A stretch of 64,000 bases of DNA, from assembly GCA_035295745.1 (NCBI GenBank), contig DATGIL010000042.1:62001-126000 (forward strand). The letters run 5' to 3'. Of the stretch, positions 8,947-17,913 are shown piece by piece. The stretch is from JAIQFL01 sp035295745. Its GTDB lineage: Bacteria; Acidobacteriota; Terriglobia; Bryobacterales; Bryobacteraceae. The notes below the pieces were generated by a model, which made no database searches, was not told the origin of the DNA, and saw only the letters and a program-made list of their open reading frames with translations. Positions within the stretch are counted from its first letter, which is position 1; every line of letters starts with the position of its first letter. The position numbers and the translations under genes are program-made.

Positions 8947-11900
8947 TCAGAATTCCGCTTTAAACCCCACCTGGATCTGCCGGGGCGGAAGCTGATTCTG
9001 GACGATCCCGAAGGTCGGGTCGTTCACGATCCGGCCGATCAGGTTGTAATTGGAATGATTCGCTATGTTAAAAACCTCCACCCGGAATTGCAAATTCAAC
9101 TTTTCGTAGATGTGGAAGGTACGCGCAATGGTCGTATCGATATTGCCGAGACCGGGTCCCTGCATGGTATTGCGCCCCACCGCACCGAATTGATTGATGG
9201 GTTGCACGAAGGCACCGGTGTTGAACCAACTGGCGGTGGAACGCTGTCCAGAGGAAAGATTCGGATCCACCGGCGAACCGTTTGCGTTCAGCACATAATT
9301 CGGCCGCGTCAGGATTCCGCCGCTCCCGCCACCGATGTTGATCGGGTCGCCCTTGTAGTTAATCGTAAAGGGGAAACCGCTCTGCAATTGAAGGATGCCG
9401 GAAAGATGCCAGCCCCCCAGAACCGTTGCGCCCAAGCCGTTGCCAGCCAGTTTGTGGCCCTTGCCAAAGGGCAGATCGTAAACGCCAGTGCTGACGAACC
9501 GGAACTTGAGGTTGAAGTACGCCAGGCTGCGCTCCGCCGACAGATCAAACGAGTTTTGGGGCGGTGAGTTCTCGCTACCTGTGATGCCGCCCGCGTTGCG
9601 ATATTGCGGGGCATTAGAGATGGCCTTCGACCACGTGAACGAGTTGAGCAACGAAAAGCCTGCGTGGAACCGGCGTTCCAAACGCGCGGTGAGGGCGTGG
9701 TAGTTGCTCTGCGCCGAGTGAGGGAAGTAGTTGATGGTGCTCACCGGCACGATCGTACTGGACATCGGAAACGCCAACTGCGCTTGCACAGCCGGCACCA
9801 GCGTCAGGCCGTAGTAAGGCCGCTTGACGGCGGTGCCCGGCAGACCATTGTTCAACTGGACGTTCTGCTCCAGGTGAATGCCGCCGGTGCCCAGGTAGCC
9901 GACCTCCAACACCATGTTCTCCTTAAGACTTCGTTGTATATTGAAGCTCCACTGAGGCGAATAAGGCGTGCCCTGGTGGGGATCGATGGAGGCTGCCTGA
10001 ATTGCCTGGCTGCCCACGATGGCGGGGCCAAATACGTTCAGGTTGGGATTCTGTGGGACGTACGCGTTAAACGTCAGGGTCTGGTTGTAGGTAGTGGGCA
10101 GAGACTGCGCCATTTTGAGCAGCGTGTTGCCATCCTGCGTGCCATAGTAGATACCTCCACCCACGCGAATCACGGTCTTCGAATCGACGGACCACGCCAA
10201 ACCCAGCCGCGGGCTGAAGTTGCGCCAGTTGGTGTAGGCGCAGCCGGCCGGATAGCCGTCCTTGCCGCAGACAAAAAGCTTCGGACTGTAAATCCCCTGG
10301 AGGCCATAGGCAAAAATCGCCATGGGCGGGGGCGCGGAACCGTAATCGATGCTGCTCATCTGATAGCGATCATCGGACATCGGCGGCGAAACCTCATAGC
10401 GCAGGCCGGCATTCAGCGTGAGGCTCGGAGTCAGCCTGATGTCGTCTTGCACAAACACAGCCGCGTTGGTCTGCCGGCCGTCCATGCGATTCGGCCCAAC
10501 CGTGCGCACTGCGGTGCTGGGCAGTCCTAACAACGCCGTAGCCGTCGCGTCTCCCGACAAATCGCCGGTTTTGGGCGCCGCTCCGGTCGCATTCGTATAG
10601 CCCTTGGTGAAGGTCAGCGAACCCAATGGGTCGGCGTACTCGTAACGCACATACTGAGTTTTGTCGTACTCGGCGCCAAAGGATAACGCATGCCGCCCGT
10701 GCTGCCATGCAAATACGTCCCAGATCTGGTACACATTGTCGCGAGCGTGGCCGATGCCGCCCTGTCCGGCGCCGGCGTATGGTCCCGCGCCGCCGAAGTT
10801 CATCTGGCCCACTATGAAATTCGGCAGTTGCTCCGGTTGACCGTTGACGGAGAAGCTAAGTTCTGGCAAGCCGAAGAGGAAGTTGAGGCGGCTAAATCCA
10901 AGTCTCAGGTCGTTTACCTTGCTGTCGGAGATAACCTTGGTGGCACCCAACGCTACGTTTTGCGGCGTGGCGTTGTCCAGGTTCGCGCGCAGAGGCAACC
11001 CAACGGGAAGCGACGCGTTCTCCTGCGACCCGGAGTAGCGCCCAAAAACCTTGAGCGTATCCATCGCCTGGAAGTCGAAACGCGCTGAGTAGTTGCCATA
11101 GTTTTGCACCTGGACGTCGGAGGAGTTGATGTAAAACCCGCCGGCGACGTTCGGTTGTGGGAGGACCTGCATGGCCGTCGACACCGACGGATCGATACGA
11201 GTTGCAGGAATGATGTTCCCTGGGAACGGAGTGCGCTGACCGGCGTTCAGCGTGGTGGGATCGTAGATCGTCGTAGTACCCGCTTCCTCGCTGAAATTGC
11301 CGGCGCGCTGCAGGGCGTCGGGTACGCTGACTGTGGTCAGGTTGGCGGCCGCCTGCCTGGTCTTTAGAGCTTCGTAGCTGAAAAACCCGAAGAGTTTGTT
11401 CTTCACAACGGCGCCGCCGACCAAACCGCCGTACTGATTGCGCTGGAATTTCGGCACGTTGCTCTGAGTCGTCAGATTGAACGGCCGCGCGTCCAGGTCA
11501 TTGTTACGAAGGAATTCCCACCCGGCGGCGTGCCAGGTGTTGGTGCCGGACTGCGTCAACACGTTGACCTGTCCCCCTGATGCCCTTCCATACTCCGCGC
11601 TATATTGCGCTACTTGCACCCGAAACTCTGATATTGTGTCAACGATGGGGACGTAACTGAGGGCGTTGTAGTCGGGATCGGTATTGATGACGCCATCCAG
11701 AAGGTAAGCGGAGTCATTAGTGCGGCTTCCCGCCACGCTTAGACCGGCGACTTCGCCCTGGCGTACGGCATTCTGCTGCACCGCCATGCCTCCGGAGTTT
11801 ACCCCGGGTGAGAGCAACGCCAGTTGCAGGAACTGGCGGCCGTTGAGGGGCAGGGCCTTGATCTTTTCCTCACCCACCACAGTGCCTTGCGCAACGCTTA

Positions 11901-12306
11901 CCGCGTCCAGCACCGACACTGTCTCAGATACCGACACGTGTTCGGACACAACACCGATTGCCAACGTCACATTGAGCTGCGAGGCTTGCGCCACCTGCAG
12001 ATGAATCGGTTTGTACTCTTGTGTTTTGAAGCCCTCAGCCGCCACGCTCAGGGCGTAGTCGCCAGGCTCGATCAACTCCAGCCGATAGGCGCCGTCGCTT
12101 GTGGACAGGGTTTCTCGAGTCGCACCAGTGGATTGCCTGGTCAGGCGAACGTGCGCTCCAAGTACACTCAATCCAGAGGGGTCGACGACACGTCCTGACA
12201 ACACGGCGGTGTCGTTCTGTGCGAGCAAGACGGCCGGAAACACCATGGCGGCGCAAAGCAATAGCCCGCCCCAAGGCCGCTTCAAATGGAACATTCGAGT
12301 AAACAT
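8947..12306 (-). CDS. TonB-dependent receptor, Oar-like, with carboxypeptidase regulatory-like domain
   Basis: 1,119 residues. A signal peptide (about 1-29, ending VLLAQN) is followed by a CarboxypepD_reg-like domain (GRVVDPSGLSVLGAHVRL, about 38-120), a plug domain (IKALPLNGRQFLQLALLSPG, about 145-260, with SYLLDGVINTD-like segment) and a beta-barrel to the C terminus, which ends in Phe (QVGFKAEF) as outer-membrane barrels do. This is the large Acidobacteria family of TonB-dependent receptors for oligosaccharides or peptides; the ligand is unknown. A palindrome lies about 135 bp upstream of the start. Confidence 0.9.
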   Translation of the reverse strand: MFTRMFHLKRPWGGLLLCAAMVFPAVLLAQNDTAVLSGRVVDPSGLSVLGAHVRLTRQSTGATRETLSTSDGAYRLELIEPGDYALSVAAEGFKTQEYKPIHLQVAQASQLNVTLAIGVVSEHVSVSETVSVLDAVSVAQGTVVGEEKIKALPLNGRQFLQLALLSPGVNSGGMAVQQNAVRQGEVAGLSVAGSRTNDSAYLLDGVINTDPDYNALSYVPIVDTISEFRVQVAQYSAEYGRASGGQVNVLTQSGTNTWHAAGWEFLRNNDLDARPFNLTTQSNVPKFQRNQYGGLVGGAVVKNKLFGFFSYEALKTRQAAANLTTVSVPDALQRAGNFSEEAGTTTIYDPTTLNAGQRTPFPGNIIPATRIDPSVSTAMQVLPQPNVAGGFYINSSDVQVQNYGNYSARFDFQAMDTLKVFGRYSGSQENASLPVGLPLRANLDNATPQNVALGATKVISDSKVNDLRLGFSRLNFLFGLPELSFSVNGQPEQLPNFIVGQMNFGGAGPYAGAGQGGIGHARDNVYQIWDVFAWQHGRHALSFGAEYDKTQYVRYEYADPLGSLTFTKGYTNATGAAPKTGDLSGDATATALLGLPSTAVRTVGPNRMDGRQTNAAVFVQDDIRLTPSLTLNAGLRYEVSPPMSDDRYQMSSIDYGSAPPPMAIFAYGLQGIYSPKLFVCGKDGYPAGCAYTNWRNFSPRLGLAWSVDSKTVIRVGGGIYYGTQDGNTLLKMAQSLPTTYNQTLTFNAYVPQNPNLNVFGPAIVGSQAIQAASIDPHQGTPYSPQWSFNIQRSLKENMVLEVGYLGTGGIHLEQNVQLNNGLPGTAVKRPYYGLTLVPAVQAQLAFPMSSTIVPVSTINYFPHSAQSNYHALTARLERRFHAGFSLLNSFTWSKAISNAPQYRNAGGITGSENSPPQNSFDLSAERSLAYFNLKFRFVSTGVYDLPFGKGHKLAGNGLGATVLGGWHLSGILQLQSGFPFTINYKGDPINIGGGSGGILTRPNYVLNANGSPVDPNLSSGQRSTASWFNTGAFVQPINQFGAVGRNTMQGPGLGNIDTTIARTFHIYEKLNLQFRVEVFNIANHSNYNLIGRIVNDPTFGIVQNQLPPRQIQVGFKAEF

Positions 12307-12854
12307 AGATAGTTGATCTCCAGGTCAAATCCCCATAGTATTTCTGTGAGTTCTAGTACCTTACGTACCACTGATGCTAAGCGGATCGTAAATCTAATTA
12401 AATATCTATTTTGGTTAACGCTATCCTTGAAAATTCCATTGTTTGCAATGAATTGCAAAACGAGCTAAAAAGGAAAACCCTTGATTACTAAGTACGCCGA
12501 CCGCTTGGTATTTTGAAAACTAAGCGCGGCCAGCGGCTAACTACGCCTCCCCGGCGGGTGCGCTTTACAACCGTAATCAGGGGCATTCCTAGCGAATCAA
12601 ACGCCTAATACTGGATGTCCCGCTCTATTGGTTCTAGACGGGTGACGGTACAACTGGTTCTTTCAAGTCGCCGTCACGGGCTCCTACAATTCCTCTGTGG
12701 GTCCGCGCTGCCGATCGGTTCCACTAAAGCAGAAGCGGATTTCCGCCGATATCAAGAGCGAATGCGATAAACGCCGCTGAGCGCTTCGCCTGCAAGTCGA
12801 CGCGCCAGCCCGCGAAAGTCCGGAAAAAACTTGAGACCTCGAGGTGTTTCTAAC
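12307..12854. other. Divergent intergenic region, AT-rich near the receptor gene
   Basis: 548 bp between the divergent receptor and HExxH genes. Positions about 12330-12480 are clearly AT-rich compared with the surrounding coding DNA and contain the palindrome listed separately, so the receptor promoter probably lies here. Positions about 12500-12830 are GC-rich, with short open frames I do not recognise and no convincing RNA gene. Confidence 0.5.
12442..12459. promoter_or_regulatory. 18-bp palindrome, candidate operator of the TonB-dependent receptor
   Basis: TTTGCAAT and ATTGCAAA form perfect 8-bp arms around the two bases GA. The site is in the AT-rich part of the intergenic region, about 135 bp upstream of the receptor start codon. 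Short symmetric AT-rich sites like this are typical for dimeric repressors. No regulator can be named. Confidence 0.45.
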
Positions 12855-13484
12855 GTGAAGCAATCGCTCGCCTGGCTGGCGCTGAGCTTTGTATCCGCTC
12901 TAAATACAAGCGGTCAAAGCGTCACCGCCCCCGTTGATCTCTACGTTGATTTTCAGCAGTCGGCACCCCCGGCCGTGGTGGAAGCACTGCGGACCGAATC
13001 CGAGTCGATCCTGGCGCCAGCGGGCGTTCAATTTCGGTGGTGGTCGCTGTCGGACTTTCGGAGCGAGAGGGTTTCTGCCACGGTGGTAGTGGTGCATTTC
13101 GAGGAGCACTGCGACTTAGGAGGCCTGGTGATGCGTGCAAACGAGCCGGGCTCACTTGGCTGGACAGAGATCAGCGACGGGACGATTCTTCCTTTCATAC
13201 ATGTGGATTGTGCCCGAGTTCGGACGTTTCTGCAGACCGCACTGCTTGGCTACCCTGGAAAGGACCAGGAGTCCATTTATGGCCGGGCGCTAGGACGGGT
13301 GCTGGCGCACGAACTCTACCATGTCTTTGCGGTAACGTCCAAACACGCCGAGCGCGGTGTCGCCAAAGAGGATTACTCCGTAAAGGACCTGCTCGCCCCG
13401 GACTTCCACCTCCAGAGCAAGCAGGCTGGGGCACTGCGGGCCAGCAGGGCATTGGCCGGCTTTACATCGGGAGAGGTTCACTGA
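12855..13484 (+). CDS. Small exported HExxH protein, putative zinc peptidase
   Basis: 209 residues from a GTG at 12855 with GAGG ten bases upstream; a TTG at 12831 is an alternative. A signal peptide ends near NTSGQS. The zinc-binding signature is HELYHVFAVTSKH, that is HExxH with a third His eight residues after the second, followed by RGVAKEDYSVKDLL. The same spacing occurs in the protein at 49324-49926, so the two look like paralogues. The spacing differs from metzincins (HExxHxxGxxH). Function unknown; an extracytoplasmic protease is the simplest guess. Confidence 0.7.
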   Translation: MKQSLAWLALSFVSALNTSGQSVTAPVDLYVDFQQSAPPAVVEALRTESESILAPAGVQFRWWSLSDFRSERVSATVVVVHFEEHCDLGGLVMRANEPGSLGWTEISDGTILPFIHVDCARVRTFLQTALLGYPGKDQESIYGRALGRVLAHELYHVFAVTSKHAERGVAKEDYSVKDLLAPDFHLQSKQAGALRASRALAGFTSGEVH

Positions 13485-13705
13485 GCACGTCCTACTGCAT
13501 CGGATAGGGGCATGGGGCTGGTCCCCTGCCCGAACTGCTCCCGTGGCCCGGCAAACACTGGGCGCCGATCGATTGGAGCCGCTCTGGCTCAACAGCGTTC
13601 CGCGGCCAACAGGCCAAGCTGCTGCCGAGCATTGCCCTTGGCTGCTGTTGGCTTTCTGACAAAACCGCACTACAGATTCTCCAGACGAGGCCTTAGCATA
13701 GAGGG

Positions 13706-14164
13706 GTGCCCACGACATTTCTTCCGTTGACCGACAGGGAGGTCCCTCGCGTCTTGGGTATGATGTCGCAACTCTACGCGCAGGATGCCATTCCTTGGGA
13801 TGAGGCTCGCTCGCGGAAGGCGATCGAGGATCTGCAGGCCGCGCCGGAGGCGGGCGGAATCTGGCTGATCCAGATCGAGGCGGCGACGGTTGGTTACCTG
13901 GTGCTCACGATCGGATTCAGTCTCGAGTTTCATGGACGTTACGCCCTGCTAGACGAATTTTTCGTCGAGGAGCGTTGGCGGAGCCGCGGAATCGGGGGCC
14001 AAGCGCTCGATTTCGCGGAAGAGTTTTGCCGCAGTCACGGTCTGCAGGCCTTGCGATTGGAAACGGACCACTCGAATCTGCGGGCTCAGCAGTTGTACAA
14101 GCGCCGTGGATTCCTGCTGCACGACCGGCACCTGATGACTCGATGGATCGCCCCGGAGAGATGA
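13706..14164 (+). CDS. GNAT-family N-acetyltransferase
   Basis: 152 residues from a GTG start. The acetyl-CoA-binding motif A is RSRGIGGQALDFAEEFC at about residues 92-108, preceded by the beta-4 strand LLDEFFVEERW and followed by LRLETDHSNLRAQQLYKRRG, the usual alpha-4/beta-6 region with NxxAxxLY. The acceptor substrate (amino group of a small molecule or protein) is unknown. It ends four bases before the convergent nuclease gene. The start is uncertain because no clear ribosome site precedes it. Confidence 0.8.
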   Translation: MPTTFLPLTDREVPRVLGMMSQLYAQDAIPWDEARSRKAIEDLQAAPEAGGIWLIQIEAATVGYLVLTIGFSLEFHGRYALLDEFFVEERWRSRGIGGQALDFAEEFCRSHGLQALRLETDHSNLRAQQLYKRRGFLLHDRHLMTRWIAPER

Positions 14165-14167
14165 AGC

Positions 14168-15460
14168 TCAACCGGTAATCAGGAACTGCGATCGCAATCT
14201 GGCCACTCGAGCTTTGAGCCGCTCTTCGCGCCGGCGGATTTCGGGGCCATCCGCAATCGCCTTCGCGCTTCGCGTCATCTCGAGCGCCATGGAGTAATTA
14301 CGTTCGCGATGTTCGTAATGTTTGGCAAGTTCTTCGAACGCCCGCACGCGGTAGGGATTCGGTGACTCCGCAAGTTCCGTGATGAGCGCCAACGCCGCAT
14401 TCTCCCGGCCCAGACGTTTCTCGATGACAGCCGTATCCCACAGCGTGCGGAAGAGCAGATCGTCCCGCAGTCCCATCTCCACCGCCTTGCGGAACAACCG
14501 CAACGCCTCCTCCGGGCGCGCCGCCTGCAACAGCCAGCGCGCCAGGCCGATCAGGTCGGCGCCATGCCGCAAGGCGGTACCGCAGGCTCCTTCGTCCGAA
14601 CGGAAATGCGCAGGCACAATCGCCGTCAAGCACGCCAGCGAGAGAATATCGATGGCATTGTGGTGGAAGATCGGTACCAGGCGAAAAGCGCGCTGCGTTC
14701 GCAGAAAATCGAAGTAGATGTAGGGGATCATCTCACCGGGCAGATCGCCCTGGCGCTCGACTCCCAGGATCCGGTTCTCCAGATCGACCAACCGGCAACT
14801 CTCCAGCCGCAGCTTCCACAGGCGGCGTGCCCCGAACAACAGGTCGAGGTGCTCCATCCGGTCGAACGGATGCCGCGAACGCACCATGCGAAAGCGCGTC
14901 TCGAGCAGCGGCTGGTCGTACGCCTTCCCGTTGTACGTGATCAGCACGTCGAACGGAGCAAGATACTCAGCGAGGCGGCACAGCACAGAAGCCTCTTCGC
15001 CGTAATCCCGCATGAAAAATTGCCGAAGACGAAATCCCGACGCATCGATCGAGCCGACCCCGATCAGAAACGCGTAGGTCCCGGTGCCACCCGCAAGACC
15101 GGTGGTTTCAGTATCGAGGAACGCCCACTTGGTGGGATGCGCCTGGCGGATCGTGCCTTCCGACAATGGATCCAGCAGATCCACAGGAAGATCGGCGAGG
15201 TCCGAAATATCGACGCTTCCATGGCGGCGGTGGCGTTCCCACACGCGCTCGGTCTCGAAGTGCTCCCCGCACGCGGTCGTCACGACTTCGCCGCTCATGA
15301 GGTCTTGAATAAAATGCGCGGCGGAGGAACGATGATGGGCAGCGGCCGCCTGGTCCACATGCGCCGGTCCCACGCGCTGTCCGGAGTTTGCGGCGTACTT
15401 ACGGTCGATTCCCGCGATATGCCGGCGCAGGGCAGCGAGTTGCTCCTGGATGTCCTCCAT
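14168..15460 (-). CDS. YprB-type ribonuclease H-like exonuclease domain protein with TPR-like tail
   Basis: 430 residues. Residues about 110-280 hold a DnaQ/RNase H-like exonuclease fold: FLDTETTGLAGGTG (DxE), LITYNGKAYDQPLLETRF, and HHNAIDILSLACL (H...D), matching the YprB_RNaseH-like family. Residues about 300-425 look like TPR or alpha-helical repeats (ARPEEALRLFRKAVEMG, RENAALALITELAESPNP). YprB relatives are often next to a Z1 helicase-type YprA; none is here. It is divergent from galU. Probable structure-specific nuclease; substrate unknown. Confidence 0.75.
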   Translation of the reverse strand: MEDIQEQLAALRRHIAGIDRKYAANSGQRVGPAHVDQAAAAHHRSSAAHFIQDLMSGEVVTTACGEHFETERVWERHRRHGSVDISDLADLPVDLLDPLSEGTIRQAHPTKWAFLDTETTGLAGGTGTYAFLIGVGSIDASGFRLRQFFMRDYGEEASVLCRLAEYLAPFDVLITYNGKAYDQPLLETRFRMVRSRHPFDRMEHLDLLFGARRLWKLRLESCRLVDLENRILGVERQGDLPGEMIPYIYFDFLRTQRAFRLVPIFHHNAIDILSLACLTAIVPAHFRSDEGACGTALRHGADLIGLARWLLQAARPEEALRLFRKAVEMGLRDDLLFRTLWDTAVIEKRLGRENAALALITELAESPNPYRVRAFEELAKHYEHRERNYSMALEMTRSAKAIADGPEIRRREERLKARVARLRSQFLITG

Positions 15461-15528
15461 CTCCGGTTGGTTCGCCTTTTCTTTGCCTACTATACCGCAC
15501 TGCCTACGGCCTCCGCTGATATATTCAA

Positions 15529-16431
15529 ATGGTGATCAAGAGCGCGCTCATTCCCGTTGCGGGACTCGGCACCCGGCTTCTGCCGGCCACCAAGTCGCAG
15601 CCTAAAGAGATGCTGCCGGTGGCGCGAAAGCCCATCGTGCAGTACGTGGTGGAGGAACTGGTGTCGAACGGAATCCAGCAGATCCTGTTCATCACCGGCC
15701 GCAGCAAACACTCCATCGAGAACCATTTCGATAACGACCCCGAACTCTTTCGCGCGCTCAACGACACCAACAAACGCGACCTGCTCAAAGAGGTGGATTT
15801 CGAAGATCTCAAGGCTAACTTCTTCTACACCCGCCAGCGCCAGCAGAAAGGGCTGGGCGATGCGGTGCTTTGCGGCGAGAATTTCGCGGGAGAGGATCCG
15901 TTCCTGGTCGCGCTGGGCGATTCGATTCTTGGACTCAATGCCGTTTCGCAGGCCGTAAGCCGCATGGCGGACGTCTTCGATTCCAAACGAGCCAGTTGTG
16001 TGATCGCGGTGGAGGAGGTGCCCCGCGAGGAAACCAAACATTACGGCATCGTGCAGCCCGAGGACTCTGGAAGTGACGACGTTTTCCGCATCGTCAACCT
16101 GGTGGAGAAACCTGCGCCCCAGGAAGCACCCAGCAATCTCGCGATCGCCGGGCGGTACATCTTCTCGCCGGTGATCTTCGACCTCATCCGGCGCGTGAAG
16201 CCAGACTCGCGTGGGGAGATCCAACTCACCAACGCGATTCAGTTTTTGTGCGAGGAAGGGCGGCGCGTGATGGCCGTCAAGCTGACAGCTCAGGAAAAGC
16301 GCTACGACATCGGCAACTTTCCCAGCTACTTTGAAAGCTTCGTCGAGTTCGCGCTCGCAGACCCGGTGTACGGTCCTGAGTTCCGGCGAGTCCTGGAACG
16401 GCTGCTGTCGAAATCTGCCGCTACCGCTTGA
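15529..16431 (+). CDS. galU: UTP--glucose-1-phosphate uridylyltransferase
   Basis: 300 residues, the normal family length. The nucleotidyl-transferase signature AGLGTRLLPATKSQPKEMLP at residues about 10-30 binds UTP, QKGLGDAVLC marks the sugar-nucleotide site, and LVEKPAPQEAPSNLAIAGRY is the conserved middle block. The enzyme makes UDP-glucose for envelope polysaccharides. A TGATATATT box ends three bases before the ATG; if it is a promoter the transcript would start at or near the GTG at 15532, so initiation could be leaderless. A glycosyltransferase gene follows. Confidence 0.95.
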   Translation: MVIKSALIPVAGLGTRLLPATKSQPKEMLPVARKPIVQYVVEELVSNGIQQILFITGRSKHSIENHFDNDPELFRALNDTNKRDLLKEVDFEDLKANFFYTRQRQQKGLGDAVLCGENFAGEDPFLVALGDSILGLNAVSQAVSRMADVFDSKRASCVIAVEEVPREETKHYGIVQPEDSGSDDVFRIVNLVEKPAPQEAPSNLAIAGRYIFSPVIFDLIRRVKPDSRGEIQLTNAIQFLCEEGRRVMAVKLTAQEKRYDIGNFPSYFESFVEFALADPVYGPEFRRVLERLLSKSAATA

Positions 16432-16441
16432 GGTAACGCCG

Positions 16442-17836
16442 GTGGCCAAGCCCGTCCGCGTTTTGCTGCTGCTGGGCGCCGCGCTTCTGGCGTCGCGAAT
16501 GTGTCACGTGGGCATTCTGTGGGAGGGCGATACCCTGCCCCTGGCCGCCGCGGAGCAGATGCTGCACGGCAGGGTGATCTATCGCGACATCTGGTTCGAC
16601 AAGCCTCCCTTGCTCCCGGCGACCTACCTGCTCTGGGGTGCGCGTCCGGGATGGCTGCTGCGATTGGGAGACGGGCTGTATGCATGGTTGGCGTGTTGGT
16701 TGGCCTACCGGTTCGCGCGCGACCTGTGGTCGGAACGTGAGGGTCTGTGGGCGGCGACTCTGCTCGGGTTTTTCCTGATCTTCGATTTTCCCTCCGCGGT
16801 GATTCCGGTAGCGTCGGACCTGTTGATGCTGGCGCCGCATCTGGCAGCGGTGTGGATGGCGTCTACCCATCGGCCGTTCTGGGCGGGAGCGCTGGCAGCG
16901 GTAGCGTTCTGGATCAGCCCGAAGGGTCTCTTCGTGGTGGCAGTCTGCCTGGTATGGAATCCGGGAGGCATGCTGCTGTTCGTGGCCGGTTTCGCGGCGG
17001 TCAGCGGAGTGGTGATGGCCTGGCTCGGACTTTCGGGAGCGCTTGGGCCGTATTGGGAGGAAGTCTGGCGGTGGGGCAGGCTGTACGCGGCGAGTCCGTT
17101 CGTGGAGAGTCCACTGAAGAACGGACTGATCCGGACGCTCAATTGGGTCGGCTTCCACGTGGCACTGGTTGCGGCCGCTGTTTATGCGGCTCGCCACCTC
17201 GGGGACGCAGGCAAACGTTGGTTGGCGTGGCTCGTTCTGGCGGCGATCGGCGTCGCGGCCGGGCTGCGATTCTTTCCCCGATACTACTTCCTGCTCCTGC
17301 CCCCGGTAACCTTGGCGGCCGCTCGCGGATTCGTGCTCCTGGGCCGAAGGCGCGAACTGGTGGCACTACTGCTGCTCATTCCCGCGACCCGATTTGGGCC
17401 CACCTATCTGACCGCATTGACCAATCCCGCATGGCGCGATACGGGAATGGATCGCGACAGCCGCGCCGCCGCGGCGCTGACTCGTGGGCTGGCCAAGCCC
17501 GGCGATACGCTGCTGGTCTGGGGGTACCGTCCCGAGATCTTCGCCTATACGGATCTGCCCGCCGCTACGATTTACCTGGATTCCCAGCCGCTCACCGGTG
17601 TCCCCGCCGATCGTCATCTGACGCAGTCGGAGCCGGTCGAGACCGTCTGGTCCAGCCGCCGTCGCGCGGAGTTGGCGGAGTCCCGGCCGACCTTCATTCT
17701 GGACGGCCTCGGTCTCTATAATCCGAAACTAGCGATCACGAACTATCCCGAACTGCGGGAATGGTTTTCACACTACCGCGAGGTAAGCCGTACGGCCCAA
17801 ACGGTGATCTACCGGCGAGCCGACCCGCGTCCGTGA
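16442..17836 (+). CDS. GT39-like integral membrane glycosyltransferase
   Basis: 464 residues from the GTG at 16442, which follows a GAGGT site by seven bases; a longer frame overlaps galU and lacks membrane character. The extracellular loop after the first membrane helix carries an acidic residue (WEGDTLPLA) and the DKPPLLP motif (YRDIWFDKPPLLP) typical of polyprenyl-phosphate-sugar-dependent GT39/ArnT-type enzymes. About ten hydrophobic helices follow, then a C-terminal soluble domain. It would transfer sugars from a lipid carrier in the periplasm. It lies 10 bp behind galU. Confidence 0.75.
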   Translation: MAKPVRVLLLLGAALLASRMCHVGILWEGDTLPLAAAEQMLHGRVIYRDIWFDKPPLLPATYLLWGARPGWLLRLGDGLYAWLACWLAYRFARDLWSEREGLWAATLLGFFLIFDFPSAVIPVASDLLMLAPHLAAVWMASTHRPFWAGALAAVAFWISPKGLFVVAVCLVWNPGGMLLFVAGFAAVSGVVMAWLGLSGALGPYWEEVWRWGRLYAASPFVESPLKNGLIRTLNWVGFHVALVAAAVYAARHLGDAGKRWLAWLVLAAIGVAAGLRFFPRYYFLLLPPVTLAAARGFVLLGRRRELVALLLLIPATRFGPTYLTALTNPAWRDTGMDRDSRAAAALTRGLAKPGDTLLVWGYRPEIFAYTDLPAATIYLDSQPLTGVPADRHLTQSEPVETVWSSRRRAELAESRPTFILDGLGLYNPKLAITNYPELREWFSHYREVSRTAQTVIYRRADPRP

Positions 17837-17913
17837 CCTGTAACCCCCATTCAACCTGCCGCGCCTACCTAAAGTTCCCGTCCAATTCGTCCGATAGAAA
17901 GGTACGTCTCAAG

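Noticed and set aside
12500..12830. tRNA or other structured RNA in the divergent region
   Set aside because: No cloverleaf or conserved T-loop pattern could be formed; short inverted words only.
14564..15535. 323-codon open frame on the plus strand
   Set aside because: Antisense to the YprB-type nuclease gene and runs into galU in another frame.
15490..16449. 319-codon open frame on the minus strand
   Set aside because: Antisense to galU, whose identity is certain.
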